A stretch of DNA of 64,000 nucleotides, taken from Desulfomicrobium baculatum DSM 4028. GTDB taxonomy: Bacteria; Desulfobacterota; Desulfovibrionia; Desulfovibrionales; Desulfomicrobiaceae. The stretch is from the NCBI RefSeq assembly GCF_000023225.1, contig NC_013173.1:1676501-1740500 (forward strand), written 5' to 3'. The position numbers were made by a program, and so were the translations under genes. The notes under the pieces are model-generated. The model did no database searches, was not told the DNA's origin, and saw only the letters and a program-made list of their open reading frames with translations. How positions within the stretch are numbered: position 1 is the first letter of the stretch; every line of letters begins with the position of its first letter. Positions 26,433 to 35,637 of the stretch are shown piece after piece.

Positions 26433-27881
26433 ATGGCCCAGGATATCAGTTGCGTCAGCGTCGACGACCCCAAACTCTCCACTCTCTTCAGGCCCTTTGC
26501 CCTGAAGATGGAGCAGCAAGGACTGCCGCCCATCGTCATCAACACCTTCAAGTGTTACTTTAACCAATTCCTGTACGGCGCCCAGGTCAAGCTTTCCGAC
26601 CGCGACGTCATGGCCGTGCATGACGACGAACTGGCAGATTACGATGCCATGGAGCAGTTCAAGGACAAGGGTGAAAAAGCGCTGGGAAAGACCGCGGTCA
26701 TTAAGCTCAATGGGGGCCTTGGCACCAGCATGGGCCTGGAGTCGGCCAAGTCGCTTATTCCGGTCAAGGAGGGGCTCAGCTTTCTGGACCTCATCCTGCT
26801 GCAGGCCTCGACGGTCCGTACCCACTACGGGGTGGATTTTCCGCAAGTCTTCATGAACAGCTTCAAGACGCACATGGACACCATGCTCAAAGTCGGGGAC
26901 TTTCATAACGGCACGACCGGCATCGACCTCGCTTTTCTGCAGCATCGCTACCCCAAGATCATGGCCAAAGACCACAGCCCCGCGTCCTGGCCCCGGAATC
27001 CGGAGCTGGAATGGAATCCTCCGGGACACGGAGACATCTACACCGCCATGATCACCTCGGGCATCCTCGATGCCCTGCTGGACAAAGGCTACCTGTACGC
27101 TTTCATTTCCAACTCCGACAATCTCGGAGCCATCATGAATCGCCGCCTGCTCGGCTACATGGTCCACCACAACCTGCCTTTTTTGATGGAAGTCGCCCGT
27201 CGCACGGAACAGGACAAAAAAGGCGGGCATCTCTGCCGCCTGAAAAAGAACAAGCAGCTCGCTCTGCGCGAAGTGGCCCAGTGTCCCGACAACGAGATGG
27301 AATCGTTCTGCGACATCGAAAAATACAAATTCTTCAACACCAATTCCATCTGGATAGACCTGCGCATCCTGCAGTCTGTTTTCATCTCGCATCGCATGAT
27401 GCCGCTTGACCTGATCATAAACCCCAAAAGCCTGGATCCTCGCGATCCGTCCTCGCCAAAAGTTTTTCAACTGGAAACGGCAATGGGTTCGGCCATCACC
27501 AATTTCCTTAATGCCCAGGCCGTCATCGTGCCCCGAAAACGCTTTGCCCCGGTCAAAACGACAAATGACCTGCTCCTTGTCATGTCCGACTGCTTTGTAC
27601 GCACGGAGCGCGAGACCATCATCCCCAACCCGGATCGCAGCACACCCATGCCGTCCATCTCTTTGGACGAAAACTATTTCAAGAAAATAGACGCGTTCCT
27701 GGCCCGTTTCCCCAAAAACCCGCCGTCCCTGCTCAAATGCGACAGCCTCGTGATCGAAGGAGATGTCCGCTTCGAGGAAGACGTTCGTTGCGTGGGCGAT
27801 GTACGCCTCGTCAACAGAGGGCCGAAGCAGGAAGTGATCAAAGCCGGCTCCGTACTGCAGGGAGAGACCGTCTTTGCGTGA
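26433..27881 (+). CDS. UTP-glucose-1-phosphate uridylyltransferase, UDPGP family
   Basis: 482 residues from ATG 26433 behind GAAGGAG. The UDPGP signature LNGGLGTSMGLESAKSLIP (about 90-108) contains the nucleotide-binding glycine loop. NSDNLGAIMNRRLLGYM and LIINPKSLDPR are further conserved blocks, and the tail is a short left-handed beta-helix (EGDVRFEEDVRCVGDVRLV). This is the eukaryote-like UGP enzyme, not GalU. It makes UDP-glucose from glucose 1-phosphate, linking glycogen breakdown with envelope sugar synthesis. The next gene starts inside its last codons. Confidence 0.93.
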   Translation: MAQDISCVSVDDPKLSTLFRPFALKMEQQGLPPIVINTFKCYFNQFLYGAQVKLSDRDVMAVHDDELADYDAMEQFKDKGEKALGKTAVIKLNGGLGTSMGLESAKSLIPVKEGLSFLDLILLQASTVRTHYGVDFPQVFMNSFKTHMDTMLKVGDFHNGTTGIDLAFLQHRYPKIMAKDHSPASWPRNPELEWNPPGHGDIYTAMITSGILDALLDKGYLYAFISNSDNLGAIMNRRLLGYMVHHNLPFLMEVARRTEQDKKGGHLCRLKKNKQLALREVAQCPDNEMESFCDIEKYKFFNTNSIWIDLRILQSVFISHRMMPLDLIINPKSLDPRDPSSPKVFQLETAMGSAITNFLNAQAVIVPRKRFAPVKTTNDLLLVMSDCFVRTERETIIPNPDRSTPMPSISLDENYFKKIDAFLARFPKNPPSLLKCDSLVIEGDVRFEEDVRCVGDVRLVNRGPKQEVIKAGSVLQGETVFA

Positions 27882-30429
27882 CGCGGGCAGATCCTGCTCG
27901 CGCCTTCGCCCGGAGGGACGGTTGCCGTCGCTCCGGGCCGTGCTTCTGCTCTTGATCCTGGCCCTGTGCCCGGCAAGCGCCCTTGCGGCCAAACAGGTTC
28001 TCATCCTCAACTCCTACCACCCGGACTACAAATGGTCCTCCGACATCATGCACGGTCTGGAGGCGACCCTGCATCAGTACGATCCGGAAGTGTTCATTCA
28101 TGTCGAGCACATGGACACCAAGCGCAACCTCGATCCCGCCTATCTCGCCGGCCTACCCAGATTCATGGAACTCAAATACGCTTTCCTGCGCCCCGATCTG
28201 GTCATCACGGTGGACGAAAGCGCCTTCTTTTTCTTTCTTGAACACGGGGCACGCATCTTTCCGGACACGCCGGTCGTGTTTTGCGGCGTGAACACCAACC
28301 CCCTGCCCCCGCTGCCCAAAAACATGACCGGCGTGCGCGAGTACTCGGACCTGAACACGAACGTGAAACTCATGCGCAGGTTGCATCCGCAAATGCGCGA
28401 GCTCGTGGTCATTGCGGACAAGACGGCAACGGGCGATGCCGCCGTGGCTGAGTTGCGCAAGGCCGTCCCGCCGGACCTGCCTCTGCAGGTGCTTGAGGAT
28501 ATGCCGCTGCCGGACCTGGTAGACAGGGTCAAAGAGATTGGACCGGAAACGGGACTTCTTTTTCTGCTCTATTTCCAGGACCGCGATGGGCAGGTCTATG
28601 ACGCGACGGAAGCCATCTCGGCCATTTCCGGGGCCAGCCCCGTGCCGGTTTACGGAATCTGGAATTTTCTCATGGGGCATGGGCTTTTCGGCGGATATCT
28701 GACCAACGCATACGAACAGGGCCGGGTGGCAGGCAACATGGCCGGGCAGATCCTGTCCGGAAAAAATCCCGCCGACGTTCCCGTCACCTATGACGACGGA
28801 ATCCAGCTTGAAGTGGACATGCGGCAAATGGAACGATTTGGAATCACGCCGGACCGGCTGCCCCCCGATACCAGATTTTTCAATGCCAAAGCGGATACGG
28901 AGCACGAAATTCTGCTTCTGCATTCCTACCACACGGGATTCAAGTGGACTGACGACCTGCAGGCCGGAATCCGGGAAAGCCTGGGCGCGGACGCCGCAAA
29001 ACTCGAAATGCATGTCGAATACATGGACACCAAACGGCATCCCGAGCCTGAATTCACCTACCTCAACTACACCGTGCTGCGCGAAAAATACCAGTCCACC
29101 AATTTCTCCGTCGTGCTGACCTCCGACGACAACGCCTTCAATTTTGCCCGCCAGTACCGGCAGACCTTGTTCAACAACGCGCCCATCGTCTTTTGCGGCG
29201 TGAACTATCTTGCGGACCCCGCGTCCCTTTCCGCGCAAGGCATTACGGGCGTGCTCGAATCCTACGACATCGTCGCTACGGTGCAGGCCGCAGCCGGGCT
29301 CCTGCCCAAAGCCACGAAGCTCTATGTCATCAACGACGCCACGCCGACCGGCATCGGCAACCACAACCGCTTTGAAGAAGTGCGTCACCTCCTGCCGGAC
29401 CGACTCGACATCGAACTGCTCGAGAACATGTCCATGACCCGTCTGCTGGAACGCCTGCCCTCGCTGCCACCGGACAGCTTCATCCTGCTCATGAGCTTCA
29501 ATCAGGATCGGGACGGAAACACCTATTCCTACGAAGAGAGCTGCAGAAAAATCGTGGACGTCAGCCCCGTGCCCGTCTTTTCCTTCTGGGACTTCTACCT
29601 GGGCTCGGGATCCGTGGGCGGAATGGTCACCAGCGGCCGCCACCAGGGATTGGCGGCGGGAAATCTGGCCCGGAGCATCCTTGGCGGGCAAAAGGCCGAA
29701 GACCTGCCCATCATTACCAAAAGTCCCAACGCGCTCATTTTTGACGCCGATGCCATGAAAAAGCATGGTCTGGACTTCAGTCTGCTTCCCAAAGGAGCCG
29801 CTCTCATCAATGATGACCCAGACTCATCCCGCTACACGCGCGCCGTGTGGACAATCACGGTCCTGATGCTGATCATCGCCATGCTGCTTTTCATCTTTGT
29901 CTTCGTTTACCGTCACCAGCACCGCAAACGCCGGGCTCTGGAACATTCCGTGCGCATTGATCCCCTGACCGGGGCGAGCACCAGAAGCGCCTTTGATTCG
30001 GAAATGCCGCACCGGCTCAAAATCGCTACGGAGAAAAATGAAAAATTCATGTTCTGCTACGTGGATGTGGACAAGCTCAAGCAGGTCAACGACACGTACG
30101 GGCATATCCATGGCGACACCTATTTGAAGGAAGTCGTCTCCATCATCCGCGCCTGCATCCGCGCCAGTGATGAAATCTATCGTGTCGGCGGAGATGAGTT
30201 CGTGCTGATCTTTCCCGGATGCGGCCCGGAGGAGCTACAGCGGATCTGGGGACAGGTGCACGCCCATATCGACGCCCTCAACAACTCCGGCACGATCCCT
30301 TACACCATGGGACTCACGCACGGATGCACGGTCTTCAATCCGCAGGAACCGCAGGATATCGCATCCCTGCTCAAAAAAGCCGACCAGTCCATGTACCGCC
30401 GAAAGCAGCCCCACTCGTCCCAACCCTGA
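27874..30429 (+). CDS. Diguanylate cyclase with two tandem ABC substrate-binding-type sensor domains
   Basis: 851 codons from TTG 27874, which overlaps the UGP stop by 8 bases and has GGGAGAG upstream. Signal sequence VLLLLILALCPASALAA. Two homologous periplasmic ABC_sub_bind domains follow: about 35-330 (VLILNSYHPDYKWSSD; VVFCGVN) and about 348-645 (ILLLHSYHTGFKWTDD; IVFCGVNY). A membrane segment (TVLMLIIAMLLFIFVFVYR) and a GGDEF domain with RVGGDEFVLIFPG complete the protein. It should sense small ligands outside and make c-di-GMP inside. Coupling to a UDP-glucose enzyme hints at control of an exopolysaccharide or envelope sugar, which is inference. Confidence 0.9.
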   Translation: MRDAGRSCSRLRPEGRLPSLRAVLLLLILALCPASALAAKQVLILNSYHPDYKWSSDIMHGLEATLHQYDPEVFIHVEHMDTKRNLDPAYLAGLPRFMELKYAFLRPDLVITVDESAFFFFLEHGARIFPDTPVVFCGVNTNPLPPLPKNMTGVREYSDLNTNVKLMRRLHPQMRELVVIADKTATGDAAVAELRKAVPPDLPLQVLEDMPLPDLVDRVKEIGPETGLLFLLYFQDRDGQVYDATEAISAISGASPVPVYGIWNFLMGHGLFGGYLTNAYEQGRVAGNMAGQILSGKNPADVPVTYDDGIQLEVDMRQMERFGITPDRLPPDTRFFNAKADTEHEILLLHSYHTGFKWTDDLQAGIRESLGADAAKLEMHVEYMDTKRHPEPEFTYLNYTVLREKYQSTNFSVVLTSDDNAFNFARQYRQTLFNNAPIVFCGVNYLADPASLSAQGITGVLESYDIVATVQAAAGLLPKATKLYVINDATPTGIGNHNRFEEVRHLLPDRLDIELLENMSMTRLLERLPSLPPDSFILLMSFNQDRDGNTYSYEESCRKIVDVSPVPVFSFWDFYLGSGSVGGMVTSGRHQGLAAGNLARSILGGQKAEDLPIITKSPNALIFDADAMKKHGLDFSLLPKGAALINDDPDSSRYTRAVWTITVLMLIIAMLLFIFVFVYRHQHRKRRALEHSVRIDPLTGASTRSAFDSEMPHRLKIATEKNEKFMFCYVDVDKLKQVNDTYGHIHGDTYLKEVVSIIRACIRASDEIYRVGGDEFVLIFPGCGPEELQRIWGQVHAHIDALNNSGTIPYTMGLTHGCTVFNPQEPQDIASLLKKADQSMYRRKQPHSSQP

Positions 30430-30564
30430 TTCGTGTCCCGGGCTTCACCTCCTTTCCCTACCGGGTGTTGTGCATCTCTCTTCACAGGTCGAAATTCAAC
30501 AGCCGCTGTCGAAGCAGCCTGTACCTTAATGCAGGCTCACCCTGTGAAATAATGCACACTCCTT

Positions 30565-30616
30565 TTGTCATACAAACTCTTGCACAAATCTTCCCGATGA
30601 TGATAATGTATGACAA
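30565..30616 (+). promoter_or_regulatory. Paired inverted repeat upstream of the first chemoreceptor
   Basis: TTGTCATACA (30565-30574) is the exact reverse complement of TGTATGACAA (30607-30616). The centres are 42 bp apart, four helical turns. The second half ends 30 bases before the ATG. Possible operator for a looping or dimeric regulator. Confidence 0.45.
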
Positions 30617-30646
30617 ACCCAAGACAATCTATCCGGAGGCAGTGAG

Positions 30647-32371
30647 ATGAGCATACGTTTGGGAATTCGCAACAGGCTGCTTTTATTGGTTGGCGTGATG
30701 CTTGTCTTCATCGGAGTCGTGGTCGCTTTTTTTGTCTACCAGGCAGCGAGCACCAAAACACAGATGATAGATCGCGTGGGCATAATCATGACCGATGAGG
30801 CCAAGGACAAGATCATGGTTCTGACCCAGGCGATAACCAACAGCGTGGCGGCAAGCATAAAGAACATCACCGATCAGGATGAAAAAATAGGCATCATCAA
30901 AAATCTTGTATACGGCATTCGTTTCGAGAAAGATCAATCGGGCTATATTTTTGTCTATCAGGAAACCACCAACAGGGTCATGCCTCCGAACCCGGCCATG
31001 GAAGGGACCGACCTCAAGGACCTTAAAGACCCCAATGGATTGTATTTCATCCGCGAATTAAACGAGACGGCCAAGAAAGGCGGCGGATTCGTCGAATATG
31101 TTTTCGACAAGCCAGGGAAAGGTAACCAGCCCAAGGTCAGTTATTCCACCATGATCCCGGGCACTGATTTATGGATCGGCACCGGCGTCTATATCGACAA
31201 TATCGCCGAAGCCCAGGCAAAAGTCGCAGCGGATCTGGAAAGCGCGGCTGCGAGGTCCCTGACCATAGCCATGTCCTTTATCGGCGCCGGGTTCGCCTTT
31301 CTGGTTCTGCCCTTGGCCATCTTCCTCATCCGTTCCATCATCACTCCGCTGCAACGCATGATCGGCATGCTTAAAGACATTGCCCAGGGCGAGGGCGACC
31401 TCACCGCCCGCCTGAGGGACACCTCCGGCACCGAGACTCAGGAACTTGCCGAATGGTTCAACAAATTCGTGGAACAGGTGCACGGCATCATCCGCGAGGT
31501 GGCGGGCAATTCCGCGCAGGTCAACCAGGCCTCGACCGGGCTGCTGAGTCTGGCCACCAATCTGCGCGGTGCCTCCAGCGACATGACTGCCAAATCCACC
31601 AACGTGGCCGCGGCCACGGAAGAGATGAGCTCCAACATGAACTCCGTGGCCTCGGCCATGGAAGAATTCTCCATCAATATTGGGACGGTGGCCACAGCCT
31701 CCGAAGAAATGACCGCCACCATCGCCGAGATATCCCAGAACGCCAGCAAGGCCAAAGACATCACCGGGCATGCTGTCGGCAAGGCCACGGAAGCCTCGCG
31801 CCGGGTGGACGAACTGGGCCGCGCCGCGCGGGAAATCGACAAGGTCACCGAGACCATCACCGCCATCTCCTCCCAGACCAACCTGCTGGCTTTGAACGCC
31901 ACCATCGAGGCCGCCCGGGCCGGCGAGGCCGGACGCGGATTTGCCGTTGTCGCCAACGAGATCAAGGAACTGGCCATGCAGACCGCCCGCGCCACCGAAG
32001 AAATCCGGGGCAAAATCCAGGGTATCCAAGGCGCGACCGGGATCACGGTGTCGGAAATTCAGCAGGTCAGCCAGGTCATCAATGAAGTGGACATCATTGT
32101 TGGCACCATTGCCGCCGCTGTCGAGGAGCAGTCCGTCACGACCCGCGACATCGCGGACAGCGTCGGCCAGGCTTCGCAGGGCGTGCAGGAAGTGAATGAA
32201 AATGTGTCCCAGGCAGAATCCGTGACCCGCGACATCGCCAAGGAAGTGGCTTCCGTGAACGCCGCCTCCGAGGATATCGCGCATTCGGCCGCGGCGGTTC
32301 AGACCAGTTCCGAAAGTTTGAGCGCCCTGGCCCGCGACCTGAACACCATGGTCGGCAAGTTCAGAATCTGA
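30647..32371 (+). CDS. Methyl-accepting chemotaxis protein, single-Cache, copy 1
   Basis: 574 residues. TM1 about 10-31 ([20 protein letters not shown]), a periplasmic single-Cache domain about 35-190 ending in [22 protein letters not shown]2 about 203-228, HAMP about 230-285, and the signalling domain to the end. The hairpin tip [20 protein letters not shown] that binds CheA/CheW is canonical. No CheR-tether pentapeptide; the protein ends MVGKFRI. Its cytoplasmic half is almost identical to the next gene, while the Cache part differs. A terminator follows. Confidence 0.95.
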   Translation: MSIRLGIRNRLLLLVGVMLVFIGVVVAFFVYQAASTKTQMIDRVGIIMTDEAKDKIMVLTQAITNSVAASIKNITDQDEKIGIIKNLVYGIRFEKDQSGYIFVYQETTNRVMPPNPAMEGTDLKDLKDPNGLYFIRELNETAKKGGGFVEYVFDKPGKGNQPKVSYSTMIPGTDLWIGTGVYIDNIAEAQAKVAADLESAAARSLTIAMSFIGAGFAFLVLPLAIFLIRSIITPLQRMIGMLKDIAQGEGDLTARLRDTSGTETQELAEWFNKFVEQVHGIIREVAGNSAQVNQASTGLLSLATNLRGASSDMTAKSTNVAAATEEMSSNMNSVASAMEEFSINIGTVATASEEMTATIAEISQNASKAKDITGHAVGKATEASRRVDELGRAAREIDKVTETITAISSQTNLLALNATIEAARAGEAGRGFAVVANEIKELAMQTARATEEIRGKIQGIQGATGITVSEIQQVSQVINEVDIIVGTIAAAVEEQSVTTRDIADSVGQASQGVQEVNENVSQAESVTRDIAKEVASVNAASEDIAHSAAAVQTSSESLSALARDLNTMVGKFRI

Positions 32372-32394
32372 CCCCCCCGCTCTTTACCATATTC

Positions 32395-32425
32395 AAAAGC
32401 CCGGCTACATGCCGGGCTTTTCTTA
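32395..32425 (+). terminator. Terminator between the two chemoreceptor genes
   Basis: AAAAGCCCGGC (32395-32405) pairs with GCCGGGCTTTT (32411-32421), followed by TCTTAT. Confidence 0.9.
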
Positions 32426-32589
32426 TGTGGGAACGCTAACGTTCACTTCGGTGATCGCTGGAATCGCTTTGCATCCCGGCTCGGCAGCTTTGGAGCGCCC
32501 CGCGACTCCCTTTTTTCCTATTCTTGCCATGTTTGTGGCAAGTGATGTAAAAGAAAAATCTTAATTTACCATAATTTTGGAGGAAATTC

Positions 32590-34314
32590 ATGGCCATTCG
32601 ATTCGGAATCCGCAATCGTTTACTCTTTTTGGTCGGCATCATGCTTGTTTTCATGGGCGCGGTAGTGGCCTTTTTCGTCTACCAGGCCAATGGAACCAAG
32701 GATCAGATGATCGACAAGGTCGGACAGATCATGAACGCCGACGCGCGTGACAAGATCATGGTCGCCACCTCGAACATGGCGGCAAGCCTCGGTTCGGCCG
32801 TGAAAGGGATGACAAGTGATACGGAACGGATCCCCCTTATCAGCGAACTCATCAACGACATCCGTTTCGAGGAGGACAAGTCCGGCTACTTCTTTGTCTA
32901 CCAGGAGACGACATGCCGGGTTCTGCCGACCAAGAAAGAGGTCGAGGGCAAGGATCTCGGTGGGAACAAAGACGTGAACGGGCTCTTGTATGTGCAGGAA
33001 CTGCGCAAGCAGGCCCATGCTGGAGGCGGATTCGTCGAATACGTCTTTGACAAGCCCGGCAAAGGCGACCAGCCCAAAATCGCCTACTCGATGATGATCC
33101 CCGGCACGGATTTGTGGATCGGCACTGGCGTCTACATCGACAATATCGCCGAAGCCCAGGCCGCAGTGGCATCTGATCTCAAGAGCGCGGCCGCCAGATC
33201 CCTGACCATAGCCCTGTCCTTTATCGGCGCCGGGTTCGCCTTTCTGGTTCTGCCCCTGACCATCTTCCTCATCCGCTCCATCATCACCCCGCTGCAGCGC
33301 ATGATCGGCATGCTCAAAGACATTGCCAAGGGCGAGGGCGACCTCACCGCCCGCCTGAAAGACACCTCCGGCACCGAAACCCAGGAACTGGCCGAATGGT
33401 TCAACAAATTCGTGGAACAGGTGCACGGCATCATCCGCGAGGTGGCGGGCAATTCCGCGCAGGTCAACCAGGCCTCGACCGGGCTGCTGAGTCTGGCCAC
33501 CAATCTGCGCGGTGCCTCCAGCGACATGACCGCCAAATCCACCAACGTGGCCGCGGCCACGGAAGAGATGAGCTCCAACATGAACTCCGTGGCCTCGGCC
33601 ATGGAAGAATTCTCCATCAATATCGGGACGGTGGCCACAGCCTCCGAAGAAATGACCGCCACCATCGCCGAGATATCCCAGAACGCCAGCAAGGCCAAAG
33701 ACATCACCGGGCACGCCGTCGGCAAGGCCACGGAAGCTTCGCGCCGGGTGGACGAGCTGGGCCACGCCGCGCGGGAAATCGACAAGGTCACCGAGACCAT
33801 CACCGCCATCTCCTCCCAGACCAACCTGCTGGCTTTGAACGCCACCATTGAGGCCGCCAGGGCCGGCGAGGCCGGACGCGGATTTGCCGTTGTCGCCAAC
33901 GAGATCAAGGAACTTGCCATGCAGACCGCCCGCGCCACCGAGGAAATCCGGGGCAAAATCCAGGGCATCCAGGGCGCGACCGGGGTCACCGTGTCGGAAA
34001 TTCAGCAGGTCAGCCAGGTCATCAATGAAGTGGACTCCATCGTCGGCACCATTGCCGCTGCTGTCGAGGAGCAGTCCGTCACGACCCGCGACATAGCCGA
34101 CAACGTCGGCCAGGCATCGCTGGGCGTGCAGGAAGTCAACGAGAATGTGTCCCAGGCCGAAACCGTGACCCGCGACATCGCCAAGGAAGTGGCCTCCGTG
34201 AACGCCGCCTCCGGCGATATCGCCCAGTCGGCCGAAGCGGTCCAGGCCAGCTCCGAGAGCCTGAGCGGTCTGGCGCGCGACCTCAATGCCATGGTCGGCA
34301 AGTTTAAGATCTGA
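32590..34314 (+). CDS. Methyl-accepting chemotaxis protein, single-Cache, copy 2
   Basis: 574 residues from ATG 32590 behind GGAGGAAA. Same architecture and exact length as copy 1, 1943 bases upstream. The Cache domain is clearly diverged (for example [19 protein letters not shown] where copy 1 has [17 protein letters not shown]), so the ligands may differ. From the HAMP domain on, the two differ at only a few residues, and even synonymous positions agree, pointing to gene conversion. A small hairpin, CTTGCCA/TGGCAAG (32523-32542), lies in the leader. Confidence 0.95.
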   Translation: MAIRFGIRNRLLFLVGIMLVFMGAVVAFFVYQANGTKDQMIDKVGQIMNADARDKIMVATSNMAASLGSAVKGMTSDTERIPLISELINDIRFEEDKSGYFFVYQETTCRVLPTKKEVEGKDLGGNKDVNGLLYVQELRKQAHAGGGFVEYVFDKPGKGDQPKIAYSMMIPGTDLWIGTGVYIDNIAEAQAAVASDLKSAAARSLTIALSFIGAGFAFLVLPLTIFLIRSIITPLQRMIGMLKDIAKGEGDLTARLKDTSGTETQELAEWFNKFVEQVHGIIREVAGNSAQVNQASTGLLSLATNLRGASSDMTAKSTNVAAATEEMSSNMNSVASAMEEFSINIGTVATASEEMTATIAEISQNASKAKDITGHAVGKATEASRRVDELGHAAREIDKVTETITAISSQTNLLALNATIEAARAGEAGRGFAVVANEIKELAMQTARATEEIRGKIQGIQGATGVTVSEIQQVSQVINEVDSIVGTIAAAVEEQSVTTRDIADNVGQASLGVQEVNENVSQAETVTRDIAKEVASVNAASGDIAQSAEAVQASSESLSGLARDLNAMVGKFKI

Positions 34315-34346
34315 GCACGTCTTCATCTCGCGCGAACGCAACCAAC

Positions 34347-34378
34347 GACAAAGCCCGGCTCGAAAGCCGGGCTTTGTC
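34347..34378 (+). terminator. Terminator after the second chemoreceptor
   Basis: GACAAAGCCCGGC (34347-34359) pairs with GCCGGGCTTTGTC (34366-34378). No T-run; a tandem repeat begins at the next base. Confidence 0.75.
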
Positions 34379-34432
34379 ATTGATAAAATTGATGAAATTG
34401 GTGAGATTGGTGAGATTGGTGAGATTGGCGAG
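34379..34432 (+). repeat. Six 9-bp tandem repeats
   Basis: Units read ATTGATAAA, ATTGATGAA, ATTGGTGAG three times, then ATTGGCGAG. Likely a slippage-prone minisatellite in the intergenic region; no coding role seen. The rest of the gap up to 34548 holds nothing I can name. Confidence 0.85.
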
Positions 34433-34548
34433 CCGGTCCACTGCCTTTGAGCACAAAACCGAGCCCAATGGATTTGTCAATTGAACCGGGATGGTTGAAT
34501 TTGCACTGCTGAACGTGTCGCGTGAACTTTGAATCAAAAGGCTTTCGC

Positions 34549-35538
34549 TTATCCAGGCGTCCTGAGCCCGTCCCGGATGCGCAAGGAAAAATCCGGATCA
34601 TCACCCAGGGCCTGCGCGCGCGAGTTGATGTGACTGAGCCTCCTGAGCTCGGCGAAAGGGATTCTGGTATCGAGCATGCCTCGCTCGTAGGCCATCTCAT
34701 CCACAAACCCGTTGACCAGCATGCGCCAATCGATACGGGCGTCGCGGGTATGGGTCAGCGCGTTTGCACGAATACTGGTCGTGCAATTGCTCAGAAGGGC
34801 GTTGTACCATTGCGGGCTTTCATAAAGCGCATTCATCTGATGCAGATACTGGAGAAAAACAGGCCCCGCCACATCCGGATTGAAAGCCAGCCGATACAGA
34901 TACACGTCCTCATTGCGGTAATTGGTGCGCAGGCGGACCAGATCGCGTTCGTCGGCCAGCACGTAAATCAGCTCGTACTGTCGAAAAAATCCGCGCAGCG
35001 CCGAATATTCCTCGTCAACGGTCTTACGGGTCTCGATGGAGATGCAGACGAAATCATTTTCCCCGAATTGAAAGCTGAGCATGGTGTGGGCAATCAGCGG
35101 CGAGCCCCAGTAAACCAGAAACAGGTCCACGGCCTTGAGCTCTGAGAGGCGCACCGTCTTGTCGTAATGACTCACGGTGTACTCGGTTTCGGAAGTGTAT
35201 TCGCAATTGCGGATATTGCGCAGCGTGATCAGGTCGCCTTTGATTTCGGCACGCGGGAGAATGGCGACATCGGGCTGCCAGTTCCTGGTGTTGGACGGTT
35301 CCCGGGCAAACCACCAGAGCAGGAACACAGAAAACACGAGGCTGAACACTGCCAGCCGCATTCGCCACCTGCGCAGCATGAGAGTCCCCAGCAGCAATCC
35401 TCCTGCCGCCGCTGCAGCTGGAATACGCCAGAGCTGTGGCAGATCACCGTAATATACGGCCAGCACACTCCAGAAGACCACCCCCAGCAGCACGGCATAG
35501 AGCAGAGCCTGGGCGCCGATACGGATAAATGCTCTCAT
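34549..35538 (-). CDS. DUF4105 (Lnb_N-type) membrane protein
   Basis: 329 residues. Two or three N-terminal membrane segments (ALLYAVLLGVVFWSVLAVYY; AAAAGGLLLGTLMLRR; FSLVFSVFLLWWF; to about 80) are followed by a periplasmic DUF4105 domain at about 95-290. Conserved features are the histidine in SPLIAHTMLSFQFG and the cysteine in NALLSNCTTSIRANAL. The same domain forms the N-terminal part of Lnb, which remodels lipoprotein acyl chains, and has a Cys/His arrangement like papain-fold enzymes. Whether this protein acts on lipoproteins is not shown. GGAG lies 9 bases before the ATG. It is downstream of the large sensor gene on the same strand. Confidence 0.85.
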   Translation of the reverse strand: MRAFIRIGAQALLYAVLLGVVFWSVLAVYYGDLPQLWRIPAAAAAGGLLLGTLMLRRWRMRLAVFSLVFSVFLLWWFAREPSNTRNWQPDVAILPRAEIKGDLITLRNIRNCEYTSETEYTVSHYDKTVRLSELKAVDLFLVYWGSPLIAHTMLSFQFGENDFVCISIETRKTVDEEYSALRGFFRQYELIYVLADERDLVRLRTNYRNEDVYLYRLAFNPDVAGPVFLQYLHQMNALYESPQWYNALLSNCTTSIRANALTHTRDARIDWRMLVNGFVDEMAYERGMLDTRIPFAELRRLSHINSRAQALGDDPDFSLRIRDGLRTPG

Positions 35539-35637
35539 AAATAGTACTCCGCTTCAGCGCGGGTAAGCAGGAGCGAGCTCTATGTCGTCCCGTTCCGCCC
35601 ACAATCAGTGTCTTCAGAAGATGCTCACGCCGCAGGA

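Noticed and set aside
34379-34432. Short regular repeats as a possible CRISPR
   Set aside because: Units are 9 bp, contiguous, without spacers, and no cas genes are near.
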